Below, piece after piece: positions 1-7,181 of a stretch of 18,031 nucleotides of DNA (position 1 is the first letter of the stretch; each line of letters begins with the position of its first letter). The position numbers were made by a program, and so were the translations under genes. This stretch comes from UBA1181 sp963631545 (GTDB lineage: Bacteria > Bacteroidota > Bacteroidia > Bacteroidales > Paludibacteraceae), in the NCBI GenBank assembly GCA_963631545.1, contig CAVGRN010000047.1:1-18031 (forward strand). Direction: 5' to 3'. The notes beneath the pieces were generated by a model that was not told the DNA's origin, made no database searches, and saw only the letters and a list, made by a program, of their open reading frames with translations.

Positions 1-392
1 TTCCTGATCATTATAAGCTTTATGGTACAGAAACTCAAACTGACGAGAATGGAAACAAGATGATATCTCCTAACAACTGTTTGTGGTTGACTAACTTAGA
101 CTCTCCGTTGCGATGTGAAGAGATTGCCCTCACAAAGACGTATCTTGGCAATGAGAAGGATTACCCTCGTTATGACAATTGCAATGGCATTAATGTGGAT
201 AAAACGCAGAATATCCCGTCGGACTACGATGGTCTAATGGGGGTTCCTATTACGTTCCTTCACAAGTTTAATCCAAATCAGTTTGAAATTGTTAGATTTC
301 GGAAGGGGGATAATGGCAAGGACCTTTCTATTAATGGTGTATGTCCGTATTTTAGAATTTTAATCCGCAATAAAATTTTCATTGGACAGTAA
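1..392 (+). CDS. EcoRI-type adenine-specific DNA methyltransferase, C-terminal part (5' end outside window)
   Basis: The reading frame is open from base 3, so this is the last 129 residues of a longer protein; the ATG at 60 is internal. The sequence closely follows the C-terminal part of the EcoRI modification methylase as I recall it: the blocks SPNNCLWLTNLD, GVPITFLHKFNP and DLSINGVCPYFRILI are the same or nearly so. M.EcoRI is a 326-residue enzyme that methylates the second adenine of GAATTC using S-adenosylmethionine. The catalytic NPPF motif would lie upstream, outside the window, so activity cannot be judged here. In the classical EcoRI system the nuclease gene lies just upstream of the methylase, so a nuclease partner, if there is one, is not visible. 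The region is more AT-rich than its neighbours, which suggests horizontal acquisition. Target specificity is inferred from similarity. Confidence 0.9.
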   Translation, partial: PDHYKLYGTETQTDENGNKMISPNNCLWLTNLDSPLRCEEIALTKTYLGNEKDYPRYDNCNGINVDKTQNIPSDYDGLMGVPITFLHKFNPNQFEIVRFRKGDNGKDLSINGVCPYFRILIRNKIFIGQ

Positions 393-495
393 ATTTGTTG
401 TATATCAATAACTTAAAAACAATATTATGACTCTTTGCTCCTACTGAAAAATTTCCGTAAGTTTGCGTTCCATTATAACTCAAAAACGAAATGAT

Positions 496-1059
496 ATGAA
501 AAACTTCACACCAAAAGCGTGGCTCTTGCCACAACCTGTGCTGATTATCGGTACTTACGACAAAAATGGAAAGCCTAATGCGATGAATGCTGCTTGGGGC
601 GGTCAATGGGATTTCCACGAGATTATGATTTCAATGGGTAGCCACGCTACAACAGAGAACCTTAACCTGAATGGCGATTTCTCAGTGGCTTTTGCAACTA
701 CGGAGACGATGGTGGCTTCCGACTTTGTGGGTATTGTTAGTGCTAAGAACGACCCGAACAAGATGCAGAAAACAGGCTGGACGGCTGTCAAAGCAGAAAA
801 AGTGAATGCCCCTATCTTCACCAACTTTCCAATGACCTTGGAGTGCCGAATCAAACAGAAGATTGACGAGAGCGCAGAGGGCTATTACATTGTCGCTGAG
901 ATCGTTAACATCGTCTGTGATGAAAAATACCTCGCTGAGGACGGCAAGCCAGATGTTGAAAAAATGCACCTCATCACTTTCGACCCCATCCACAACGGAT
1001 ATGTTGCTTTGGGCAGTCGAGTAGGAAATGCATTCTCTGACGGGAAGAAGCTAAAGTAA
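496..1059 (+). CDS. flavin reductase family protein (FMN-binding split-barrel)
   Basis: A 187-residue soluble protein of the flavin reductase-like/FMN-binding split-barrel family. Its opening, TPKAWLLPQPVLIIGTYD followed by NAMNAAWGG, is the usual start of this family (P-x-P-V-x-I-x-G, then the N/A-rich FMN-phosphate region). Such proteins bind FMN and pass electrons from NAD(P)H or from protein partners; the physiological substrate of this one is unknown. An in-frame ATG at 463 would add 11 residues unlike the family, so the ATG at 496 is preferred. There is no signal peptide or membrane segment. It stands alone on the plus strand and converges on another flavin reductase-fold gene, the two stop codons being 10 bases apart. 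I see no clear TAnnTTTG promoter box in the 103-base gap upstream. Confidence 0.88.
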   Translation: MKNFTPKAWLLPQPVLIIGTYDKNGKPNAMNAAWGGQWDFHEIMISMGSHATTENLNLNGDFSVAFATTETMVASDFVGIVSAKNDPNKMQKTGWTAVKAEKVNAPIFTNFPMTLECRIKQKIDESAEGYYIVAEIVNIVCDEKYLAEDGKPDVEKMHLITFDPIHNGYVALGSRVGNAFSDGKKLK

Positions 1060-1069
1060 CTTATCTTTT

Positions 1070-1717
1070 TCATTTTTTCCTCATCATCCCCACTACTTCG
1101 CCGGTATATTCAGTGTGGAATCCGCCTTCGGCGTGGGTTTCGTAGAATTGTTGCGGCACCTCGTTGCGGAAATCCTCTCGGGTGAATGTATGGCTGTACA
1201 TCGTGCGGCATTCAATCACTTCGTCTGCCTCCTCGTAGTAGGGTGCGCCGTTCTCGGTGTAGTGGGTGTGCAGCCCGAGGGCTTTCGCCTTGTCGCCGTC
1301 GCGGCCGCTTTTTGTACCCATATAGTCTAACACCTGCTTGTCACTGAAGGTCATTATGGTGAAGTATTCCCCCTTCTCCATAAATTGGTGCGTATGGCGG
1401 TTCTCGCGTACATAAACCGTTATGATGTTCCTTCCCCAGAGAGTGCCAAGCGCGCCCCAGCCAATGGTCATAGCGTTGCTCCCCGTGCTGTCTCCGGCGG
1501 TTAGGAGCAATCCGTCGCCAAGAAAGTAGGTGAAAGGGTTGGTTTGGAAATCCTCTTGCACATCATACGATTGGAACTCGCCTGTTGAGGCTTCTGCTTC
1601 TTTTGCGTATTCTTCGGTTGCGGAGGTTTGTGGCGCATCGTCCTTCTCTATTAGTTTGACGGACAATATCACCAGCACCACTGCCAATGCGATATTTAGA
1701 ACCACGGATGCTTTCAT
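1070..1717 (-). CDS. membrane-anchored flavin reductase-fold protein
   Basis: A 215-residue protein. Residues about 4-22 (VVLNIALAVVLVILSV) form one hydrophobic helix with no lipobox cysteine and no clear cleavage site, so it looks like a signal anchor. A charged, Ala/Glu/Ser-rich linker runs to about residue 58. The rest is a flavin reductase/FMN-binding split barrel (NPFTYFLGDGLLLTAGD, NAMTIGWGALGTLWG, VYVRENRHTH). With this topology the domain would sit outside the cytoplasmic membrane. It lies 21 bases downstream of the FMN-binding/Fe-S membrane protein, so the two are probably co-transcribed and may exchange electrons; that partnership is inference. The cofactor could be FMN or another flavin, and the substrate is unknown. 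The start at 1717 is the first ATG and begins just before the hydrophobic helix. Confidence 0.85.
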   Translation of the reverse strand: MKASVVLNIALAVVLVILSVKLIEKDDAPQTSATEEYAKEAEASTGEFQSYDVQEDFQTNPFTYFLGDGLLLTAGDSTGSNAMTIGWGALGTLWGRNIITVYVRENRHTHQFMEKGEYFTIMTFSDKQVLDYMGTKSGRDGDKAKALGLHTHYTENGAPYYEEADEVIECRTMYSHTFTREDFRNEVPQQFYETHAEGGFHTEYTGEVVGMMRKK

Positions 1718-1738
1718 TGCGCTAAATTTTAGGTTTTG

Positions 1739-2824
1739 TTATTTTTCTATTTGCAATAGTTTGAAGAGTGTCCCCGTTGGGCAGACAAACCGGCAGTAGG
1801 GGCGGGGGACGAATACCGACAGTAGTAAAAACACCACTGCTACAATCGTTACCGCCACCGAAACGGATTGAAACGAAAATGCGGCGAACAGTTCATAGTC
1901 TGTCCATTGCGTGAAGATGCCCGTGAGAAGCAATGCCAATAACACACCCCACAACACGTTTTTGAAGTTGGTGAGCCATTGGACGGTTTTGGCAGGTGTG
2001 CTTAGACGTTTCCTCGTAACCATTCCCGCCAACTCTTGTGCCGAGCCAAGCGGGCAGATATGCGTGCAGTAATGGTTTTGCCGCCCTAATAGCGGATAGA
2101 CAAAGGCTATCAGCACCATGGCGACTGGCACTGCCGCCGCTACCGAGTGTATGCCATTGGCGGCCAAGCCCGTCAGCAGAGAGTAGGAGACGAACGTGCC
2201 ACACCAAAAGCCTATCACAACGACGTTCAGTATCAGTTGTATCACCCGATATCTTTTGTCTTTCAGGAAGATAGGGATTATGGCTGCCATCAATATAACT
2301 ATTAATGCAGCGATCTGTTTTGCCTCGATCTCCCAAGAAAATTCATCGTCGAACGAGGAGGAAACGGACGATGAGAGGACATACTCCAACCCTTTCCGCA
2401 TATTGCCGATGAGTGCTTTAGAGGTGTAGGTGGCGCCCGACACGGCATCCACTTCCTGTGTCAGCGCGTCTGCCACGCGCAGTCCCTCCCAATGGTCGAG
2501 GATGACGGCGGCACGTTCCAAAAAGTCGGGTGTCTCATTGTTCTCAAGCAGTTCAACTTGCGTTACGACCCCGTCTTTGATGTGGATTTTCAACGGCGTG
2601 CGTCCTCCATATCCCACGATGTTCTTTCCGAGAGGTGCGGTGTTCACCACAATTGAGCCATCTGCGGAGGTCGTGAGTGTGTCGTTGGCTATCTGTGGGA
2701 GGCTCTTGCTGTTTTCTGCTTGCAAATCGTGTCCCCACAGCCGCCCGTCGCGGTTGATGGCAGCCACTGCGAAGAGGAGCAGGCACGTTGCCAAAGCCAG
2801 CACTTGTTGAATTTTCCTGGTCAT
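1739..2824 (-). CDS. FMN-binding / NosR-like 4Fe-4S membrane protein
   Basis: A 361-residue integral membrane protein. Residues 6-23 form an N-terminal helix. Residues about 55-150 form an FMN-binding domain with DAVSGAT at 126-132, the motif in which NqrC, RnfG and NosR carry FMN on the last Thr after flavinylation by ApbE. Further hydrophobic segments lie near 170-187, 195-213, 225-247, 288-304 and 321-340. Two CX3CP motifs, C253/C257 and C344/C348, match the paired cysteine motifs of the NosR/NapH family. The protein ends just after the second, so it lacks the C-terminal ferredoxin domain of full NosR. No nos, nap, rnf or nqr gene is nearby, so I infer a quinol- or NADH-linked electron conduit feeding the exported flavin protein downstream. 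The frame extends back to 2932 inside ychF; the ATG at 2824, 20 bases after the ychF stop and just before the hydrophobic helix, is the sensible start. Confidence 0.88.
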   Translation of the reverse strand: MTRKIQQVLALATCLLLFAVAAINRDGRLWGHDLQAENSKSLPQIANDTLTTSADGSIVVNTAPLGKNIVGYGGRTPLKIHIKDGVVTQVELLENNETPDFLERAAVILDHWEGLRVADALTQEVDAVSGATYTSKALIGNMRKGLEYVLSSSVSSSFDDEFSWEIEAKQIAALIVILMAAIIPIFLKDKRYRVIQLILNVVVIGFWCGTFVSYSLLTGLAANGIHSVAAAVPVAMVLIAFVYPLLGRQNHYCTHICPLGSAQELAGMVTRKRLSTPAKTVQWLTNFKNVLWGVLLALLLTGIFTQWTDYELFAAFSFQSVSVAVTIVAVVFLLLSVFVPRPYCRFVCPTGTLFKLLQIEK

Positions 2825-2844
2825 AGTATTCAGGTGAATTTTTT

Positions 2845-3945
<1,101 letters not shown>

Positions 3946-3991
3946 ATTATGTTTTTTTTATTTGTCTAAGTGTGATTTCAAAAATCTTTCG

Positions 3992-3999
3992 CAAAGGTA
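3992..3999 (-). promoter_or_regulatory. Bacteroidota promoter -7 box for ychF
   Basis: Read on the minus strand this is TACCTTTG followed by C, a perfect match to the Bacteroidota -7 consensus TAnnTTTG. It would place the transcript start about 40 bases upstream of the ychF ATG. I do not see a TTTG box at the expected distance upstream. Confidence 0.65.
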
Positions 4000-4042
4000 G
4001 TTTTTTTCCGTTATATGTTCCTTTTTTATTGTGGTCAATGAC

Positions 4043-4050
4043 TATCTTCG
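4043..4050 (+). promoter_or_regulatory. possible -7 box for pncC
   Basis: TATCTTCG differs from TAnnTTTG at one base and has no clear upstream box. If used, transcription would begin near 4054, which would rule out the 4031 start and favour 4061 or 4070. Weak evidence. Confidence 0.25.
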
Positions 4051-4069
4051 TGGCTTCAAAATGGATTTT

Positions 4070-4570
4070 ATGGAAAATAATCACGATCTATCAGTCCTTC
4101 CCGAGGTGCGTTTCTCTGCCAAGCTGAAGTCGCTCGGCTTGACAGTTTCTACGGCAGAGAGTTGCACGGGTGGCACCATCGCCACGCTTCTTTCAAAGCA
4201 CCCTGGCAGTTCGTCTTTCTACAAAGGAAGTGTGGTGTCGTATTGCAACGAAGTGAAACACAATGTGTTGCATGTTGATCAGAAAGTGTTGGACGAGAAG
4301 GGTGCGGTGAGTTGCGAGACGGTGGAACAGATGGCGGCCAATGTGCGGACGCTGATGGATACCGATCTTGGCATCTCTGTTTCGGGTGTCGCTGGCCCCG
4401 ACGGAGGCACGCCCGAAACCCCCGTTGGCACGGTGTGGATTGCGGTGGCAGGAGCCAGTGGCGTGCAGGCAAAATGCTTGCATCTAACCCTCTCGCGCGA
4501 AAAAAACATCGCGTTGGCGGCTCGCGAGGCGATTTTTCTTGCCGAAGAATTTGTTAATAACTTGGAATAA
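4070..4570 (+). CDS. pncC: nicotinamide-nucleotide amidohydrolase PncC (CinA C-terminal domain)
   Basis: A stand-alone CinA C-terminal domain of 166 residues. Family members deamidate nicotinamide mononucleotide to nicotinic acid mononucleotide in pyridine nucleotide salvage. The signature blocks TAESCTGG (with the catalytic serine), GSVVSYCNEVKHNVLHV, GAVSCETVEQMA, SVSGVAGPDGGTPETPVGTV and the C-terminal Arg-containing helix are all present. The frame also has ATGs at 4031 and 4061. The start at 4070 leaves 27 residues before TAESCTGG, close to the E. coli enzyme as I recall it; 4061 is almost as likely, and 4031 would add residues unlike the family. The N-terminal CinA nucleotide-binding domain is absent, as is common. 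It is divergent from ychF. Its 3' end overlaps the TTTG box of the rpmB promoter. Confidence 0.93.
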   Translation: MENNHDLSVLPEVRFSAKLKSLGLTVSTAESCTGGTIATLLSKHPGSSSFYKGSVVSYCNEVKHNVLHVDQKVLDEKGAVSCETVEQMAANVRTLMDTDLGISVSGVAGPDGGTPETPVGTVWIAVAGASGVQAKCLHLTLSREKNIALAAREAIFLAEEFVNNLE

Positions 4571-4581
4571 TCGTACCTTTG
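4550..4581 (+). promoter_or_regulatory. promoter of the rpmB-rpmG-DUF4295 operon
   Basis: TTTG at 4550-4553 and TACCTTTG at 4574-4581 are separated by exactly 20 bases, the standard Bacteroidota sigma-ABfr layout (-33 TTTG, -7 TAnnTTTG). The upstream box lies inside the end of pncC. Transcription should begin near 4585, leaving an untranslated leader of about 165 bases before rpmB. Confidence 0.8.
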
Positions 4582-4584
4582 CAA

Positions 4585-4750
4585 TCCGGAATTTTATGTG
4601 GATAAGGTGAAAGTCTGCGATAAATTCCGCACCACTAAGGAGAGGTGACATTAATTGTTTTTCTGATAGTTACGCTGCTTTCGAAAGAGAGATCAGAAGA
4701 GAGAATGAAACCCTGCTTTATGAGTAATAACTTAAAGATTTAAAACAGAA
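4585..4750 (+). other. leader region upstream of rpmB, with short open frames
   Basis: This stretch is predicted to be transcribed and has no ordinary gene. It holds a five-codon ATG frame ending TGA (4596-4610), a small stem (TGCG 4616-4619 with CGCA 4628-4631), a purine-rich stretch AAGGAGAGGTGA (4637-4648) that could pair with the 16S 3' end in two parts, and a 12-codon frame (4705-4743; MKPCFMSNNLKI) whose stop lies 7 bases before the rpmB ATG. It may be a ribosomal-protein leader with autogenous control. I do not recognise a known Rfam leader here. Confidence 0.4.
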
Positions 4751-4984
4751 ATGTCGAAAATTTGTCAAATTACTGGTAAGACAGCGATGAATGGGAACAA
4801 TGTTTCTCACTCTAAAAGAAGAACAAAAAGAAGATTCGAGGTGAACCTGTTCACAAAGAAATTCTATTGGCCAGAGCAAGATTGTTGGATTTGGTTGAAA
4901 GTTTCTGCAAAGGGGCTTCGCACCATCAACAAAAACGGTTTGAACGCAGCGTTGGTTGCTGCCGCAAAGAAAGGTAACATTTAA
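4751..4984 (+). CDS. rpmB: 50S ribosomal protein bL28
   Basis: A 77-residue ribosomal protein bL28 of the large subunit. It begins MSKICQITGKTAMNGNNVSHS, with the family's G-K-x-x-x-x-G-N-N-V-S-H-S/A signature, followed by the basic RRTKRRFEVNL and, near the end, ISAKGLRTI-like residues (VSAKGLRTINKNGL). It is a little shorter than many bL28 proteins but both ends look intact. It is first in the operon with rpmG and the DUF4295 gene, 14 bases upstream of rpmG, and transcribed from the strong promoter at 4550-4581. No Shine-Dalgarno sequence precedes it; the A-rich upstream sequence is typical of Bacteroidota starts. Confidence 0.98.
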   Translation: MSKICQITGKTAMNGNNVSHSKRRTKRRFEVNLFTKKFYWPEQDCWIWLKVSAKGLRTINKNGLNAALVAAAKKGNI

Positions 4985-4989
4985 AGGAG
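4985..4989 (+). promoter_or_regulatory. Shine-Dalgarno sequence of rpmG
   Basis: AGGAG, within AAAGGAGA, lies 9 bases before the rpmG ATG and immediately after the rpmB stop. It is complementary to the CCTCC at the 16S 3' end. Strong SD sequences are rare in Bacteroidota, so this one stands out against the A-rich starts of the neighbouring genes. Confidence 0.75.
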
Positions 4990-4998
4990 AATCAGACT

Positions 4999-5187
4999 AT
5001 GGCAAAGAAAAGCAAAGAAAGCAGGGTTCAAGTGATTTTGGAGTGTACTGAACATAAGGATAGCGGTATGCCAGGAACTTCCCGTTACGTTACTACGAAG
5101 AACAGGAAGAATACCCCAGATAGATTGGAGTTGAAGAAGTACAACCCAATCCTCAAAAGATACACCATTCACAAAGAGATTAAGTAA
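4999..5187 (+). CDS. rpmG: 50S ribosomal protein bL33
   Basis: A 62-residue ribosomal protein bL33 of the large subunit. It starts MAKKSKESRVQVILECTEHK and continues with SRYVTTKNRKNTPDRLELKKYNP, which includes the family's Y-x-T-x-K-N-x-x-x-x-P-x-R-L-E-L-x-K-Y motif. Only one cysteine (in ILECTEH) remains, so this is a zinc-free form lacking the C-x-x-C pairs. It lies 14 bases after rpmB and 18 bases before the DUF4295 gene in one operon. The start is fixed by the conserved MAK beginning and the upstream AGGAG. Confidence 0.98.
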   Translation: MAKKSKESRVQVILECTEHKDSGMPGTSRYVTTKNRKNTPDRLELKKYNPILKRYTIHKEIK

Positions 5188-5205
5188 TTTTAATTCGTAC
5201 CGATT

Positions 5206-5358
5206 ATGGCAAAGAAAGTTGTCGCAACCCTTCAGAAAGGTGAGGGTCGTTCTTACGCAAAAGTGATTAAGATGGTGAAGTCGCCTAAGACCGGCGCTTA
5301 CTACTTCGATGAGAAGATGATTCACAACGATGATGTGAAGGCTTATTTGGCTAAGTAA
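5206..5358 (+). CDS. DUF4295 family protein, Bacteroidota-specific ribosomal protein (bL38)
   Basis: A 50-residue basic protein beginning MAKKVVATLQKGEGRSYAKV and ending VKAYLAK. It matches the DUF4295 family (first residues MAKK, central K-M-V-K-S-P-K-T-G-A-Y-Y-F, then a short acidic-to-basic tail). This family is confined to Bacteroidota and is found directly after rpmB-rpmG. From memory, ribosome structures from the phylum assign it as a large-subunit protein named bL38; I am fairly but not fully sure that this is the same family. It follows rpmG by 18 bases and is last in the operon, with a terminator 24 bases after its stop. It is short enough that gene finders with a 60-residue cutoff miss it. 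Confidence 0.93.
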   Translation: MAKKVVATLQKGEGRSYAKVIKMVKSPKTGAYYFDEKMIHNDDVKAYLAK

Positions 5359-5381
5359 CTCATAGTTATATTTGATAACGG

Positions 5382-5414
5382 CGGTGCGTTGGTTGGTTCC
5401 GACGCACCGTTTTT
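5382..5414 (+). terminator. rho-independent terminator of the ribosomal protein operon
   Basis: CGGTGCGT (5382-5389) pairs perfectly with ACGCACCG (5402-5409) around a 12-base loop, followed by TTTTT. It lies 24 bases after the DUF4295 stop codon. Confidence 0.9.
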
Positions 5415-5431
5415 CATTTTTGTGTATAATT

Positions 5432-5465
5432 AAATCGGGGAACTCTTTTGCTCCCCGATTTTTTT
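5432..5465. terminator. second hairpin, probably a shared terminator between the convergent rpm operon and ddl
   Basis: AAATCGGGGA (5432-5441) pairs with TCCCCGATTT (5452-5461), 10 base pairs with a 10-base loop. A long T run follows on the plus strand and a short TTTAATT on the minus strand. It lies 26 bases past the ddl stop on the minus strand, so it could end ddl transcripts and back up the first terminator. Confidence 0.8.
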
Positions 5466-5486
5466 GTTTTTATACCGGATGGCTCA

Positions 5487-6467
5487 TTACTCCATCTCGT
5501 TCTCAATGATGTCCGTCAGTACGTCTTTAATGTCCAACCCGGCGGCGCGCACTTGCTGCGGAATGAAGCTTGTGGCAGTCATACCTGGTGTGGTGTTCAC
5601 CTCCAAGAGGTTGATTTGATTGCCTCCGGTGATGATGTAGTCAACGCGGATGATGCCTTTTGCCCCGATGAGGTCGTAGATGCGTGCGGTGAGTTGTTGT
5701 ACGTCTTGGGTGAGTTGCTGTGGCAGGCGCGCTGGTGTGATTTCCTCCACCGCTCCGTTGTATTTGGCGTCTGTGTCGAAAAACTCGTTTTTGCTCACCA
5801 CTTCCGTTATCGGGAACACAACGCTTTTCTCCTTTGTTTTATACACGCCGCAGGTTATTTCCGTGCCAGCCATAAACGATTCAATGATCACCTCGTCGCT
5901 CTCTTTCATCGCTTTGCGCACGGCCTCTTGAATATCGCTGCTCGCCTTCACTTTGGAAGTGCCGTAACTGCTGCCGCCGCCGTTGGGTTTCACAAACATC
6001 GGCAGACCTAATTTTTGTGAGATTCCCTGCTCGTCTATTTTTTCGCCTTTTTTCAGTAAAACGGATTTTGCGATTGGCACTCCGAATGAGTGTAGATACT
6101 GGTTGCACACATACTTGTCGAACGTGAGGGCAGCCGCCAGAACGCCGCAGCACGAGTATGGGATGCGCAGCAGGTCGAAGTAGCCTTGCAGTTTGCCGTC
6201 TTCGCCTGGTACGCCGTGGATGGTGATGTAGGCGAAGTCGAACTTTACTTTTCCTTTGCCGGGTGCTGTGAATGAGAAATCGTTTTTGTCTATCGGCAGT
6301 TGCTGGTCGCCGTAGTTTACGTGCCAGTCTGTCCCGATGATGGAGACTATGTAGATATCATATCGTTCTTTGTCCATAAAGGAGTGCAGTCCTGCCGCGC
6401 TTCTTAGGGAGACTTCCGCTTCGGATTGGTCTCCGCCCGCCACGATGGCGATTTTTCGCTTTTCCAT
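5487..6467 (-). CDS. ddl: D-alanine--D-alanine ligase
   Basis: A 326-residue ATP-grasp enzyme that joins two D-alanines for peptidoglycan precursors in the cytoplasm. Visible elements are AIVAGGDQSEAEVSLRSA (7-24), HGVPGEDGKLQG (84-95), the glycine-rich ATP loop KPNGGGSSYG (160-169), the grasp segment IIESFMAGTEITCGV, and the metal-binding end RVDY and EVNTTPGMT (289-297). In the omega loop, DAKY keeps the Lys-Tyr pair (K235-Y236) found in true D-Ala-D-Ala ligases and missing from VanA-type D-Ala-D-Lac ligases, so ordinary vancomycin-sensitive chemistry is expected. The frame extends to 6500, but that first ATG lies inside a hairpin terminator; the ATG at 6467 begins the conserved MEKRKIAIVAGG. 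It is last in the minus-strand set behind the hypothetical gene and rfbB. Confidence 0.97.
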   Translation of the reverse strand: MEKRKIAIVAGGDQSEAEVSLRSAAGLHSFMDKERYDIYIVSIIGTDWHVNYGDQQLPIDKNDFSFTAPGKGKVKFDFAYITIHGVPGEDGKLQGYFDLLRIPYSCCGVLAAALTFDKYVCNQYLHSFGVPIAKSVLLKKGEKIDEQGISQKLGLPMFVKPNGGGSSYGTSKVKASSDIQEAVRKAMKESDEVIIESFMAGTEITCGVYKTKEKSVVFPITEVVSKNEFFDTDAKYNGAVEEITPARLPQQLTQDVQQLTARIYDLIGAKGIIRVDYIITGGNQINLLEVNTTPGMTATSFIPQQVRAAGLDIKDVLTDIIENEME

Positions 6468-6484
6468 TTTGGTGTGATTTACTA

Positions 6485-6526
6485 TTAAAAAGAACGCCAC
6501 CCTACCACGAATGGTCTTGGATGGCG
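6485..6526 (-). terminator. terminator between the exported hypothetical gene and ddl
   Basis: Read on the minus strand, CGCCATCC pairs with GGGTGGCG (plus-strand arms 6519-6526 and 6495-6502; one G-U pair), followed by TTCTTTTT. It lies 25 bases after the stop of the 6552-7160 gene and 18 bases before the ddl start. It should end or reduce upstream transcription, so ddl may be attenuated or have its own promoter. No TAnnTTTG box is visible between the hairpin and ddl. Confidence 0.75.
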
Positions 6527-6551
6527 CACTTCGTATTTCGTTATTTGTTTT

Positions 6552-7160
6552 TTACCACTTGATGAGGGAAACGAGGTTGGCGATTCTCTCAAACAGCACG
6601 TCGTATGCCTTGCTGAGGATTTCCGCATCGGCAAGTATCTCATCCTGCTCTTCAATGGCATCTCGCTTTTCCGAACGCGATAGTGCCTCGTCTGCTTGCA
6701 GGCGCACTTTCTCCTTCTTCGCCATTTCAATCTTCTTGATTCTCTCTGCGATTGGGTAGTTCATTGCCGATGCGCCGTATCCGGCGTATGCTTTGATGAG
6801 CGACATATCGTAGAGGCGGTAGTAGAGTTTGCCGTTTTCGATTTTGACGTCGCAGTTGATGGAGAGGTTGTTAGAGTAGGTGCCGGAGAAACTGTTGTAG
6901 CGTTTTTCGGTGTAGAACACGTTGTTGAAGGTGAGTGATTTCCCCTTCTTCTCGTTTGAGAATGAGAGGCTTACACAGCTGATGGAGTAGAGCCAGTCTT
7001 TGACGATGCGGTAGCAGTCTTTGTTGGATACGCTGATTTCCACCGAGTCGATGATCTCGCACTCTCCCTCCTGGTTGGTGCGGAACTTGTAGTCTACGTC
7101 TTGCGCGTTGGCGCAAACGGTTGCAACAATGCAGATTATTCCAAAAATTAGTCGTTTCAT
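6552..7160 (-). CDS. exported hypothetical protein (possibly DUF4468-like)
   Basis: A 202-residue protein with a clear signal peptide (MKRLIFGIICIVATVCANAQ, cleavage near 18-20) ending in the A-N-A-Q typical of Bacteroidota exported proteins. The mature part has a polar beta-rich segment (about 20-125) and then a lysine/glutamate-rich helical tail (about 138-190) that looks coiled. The pattern of the first part resembles the DUF4468 (TBP-like fold) proteins common in this phylum, but I cannot confirm that by eye. It lies 21 bases downstream of rfbB, so it is probably co-transcribed, and a terminator follows it. Its role is unknown; periplasmic or envelope location is inferred from the signal peptide. 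Confidence 0.8.
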   Translation of the reverse strand: MKRLIFGIICIVATVCANAQDVDYKFRTNQEGECEIIDSVEISVSNKDCYRIVKDWLYSISCVSLSFSNEKKGKSLTFNNVFYTEKRYNSFSGTYSNNLSINCDVKIENGKLYYRLYDMSLIKAYAGYGASAMNYPIAERIKKIEMAKKEKVRLQADEALSRSEKRDAIEEQDEILADAEILSKAYDVLFERIANLVSLIKW

Positions 7161-7181
7161 TTTGAGAGTTGTTTTTTAACG

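Noticed and set aside
4649..4729. A 25-codon frame beginning with ATT after the SD-like AAGGAGAGGTGA in the rpmB leader
   Set aside because: It would need a rare ATT start directly after the SD with no spacing, and a frame this short is easily open by chance.
4981..5325. A 114-codon minus-strand frame across rpmG and the DUF4295 gene
   Set aside because: It covers two clear ribosomal protein genes on the opposite strand and has no family resemblance.
5487..6467. Possible VanA-type D-Ala-D-Lac ligase (vancomycin resistance)
   Set aside because: The omega loop keeps Lys235-Tyr236 as in D-Ala-D-Ala ligases, and no vanH or vanX neighbour is present.
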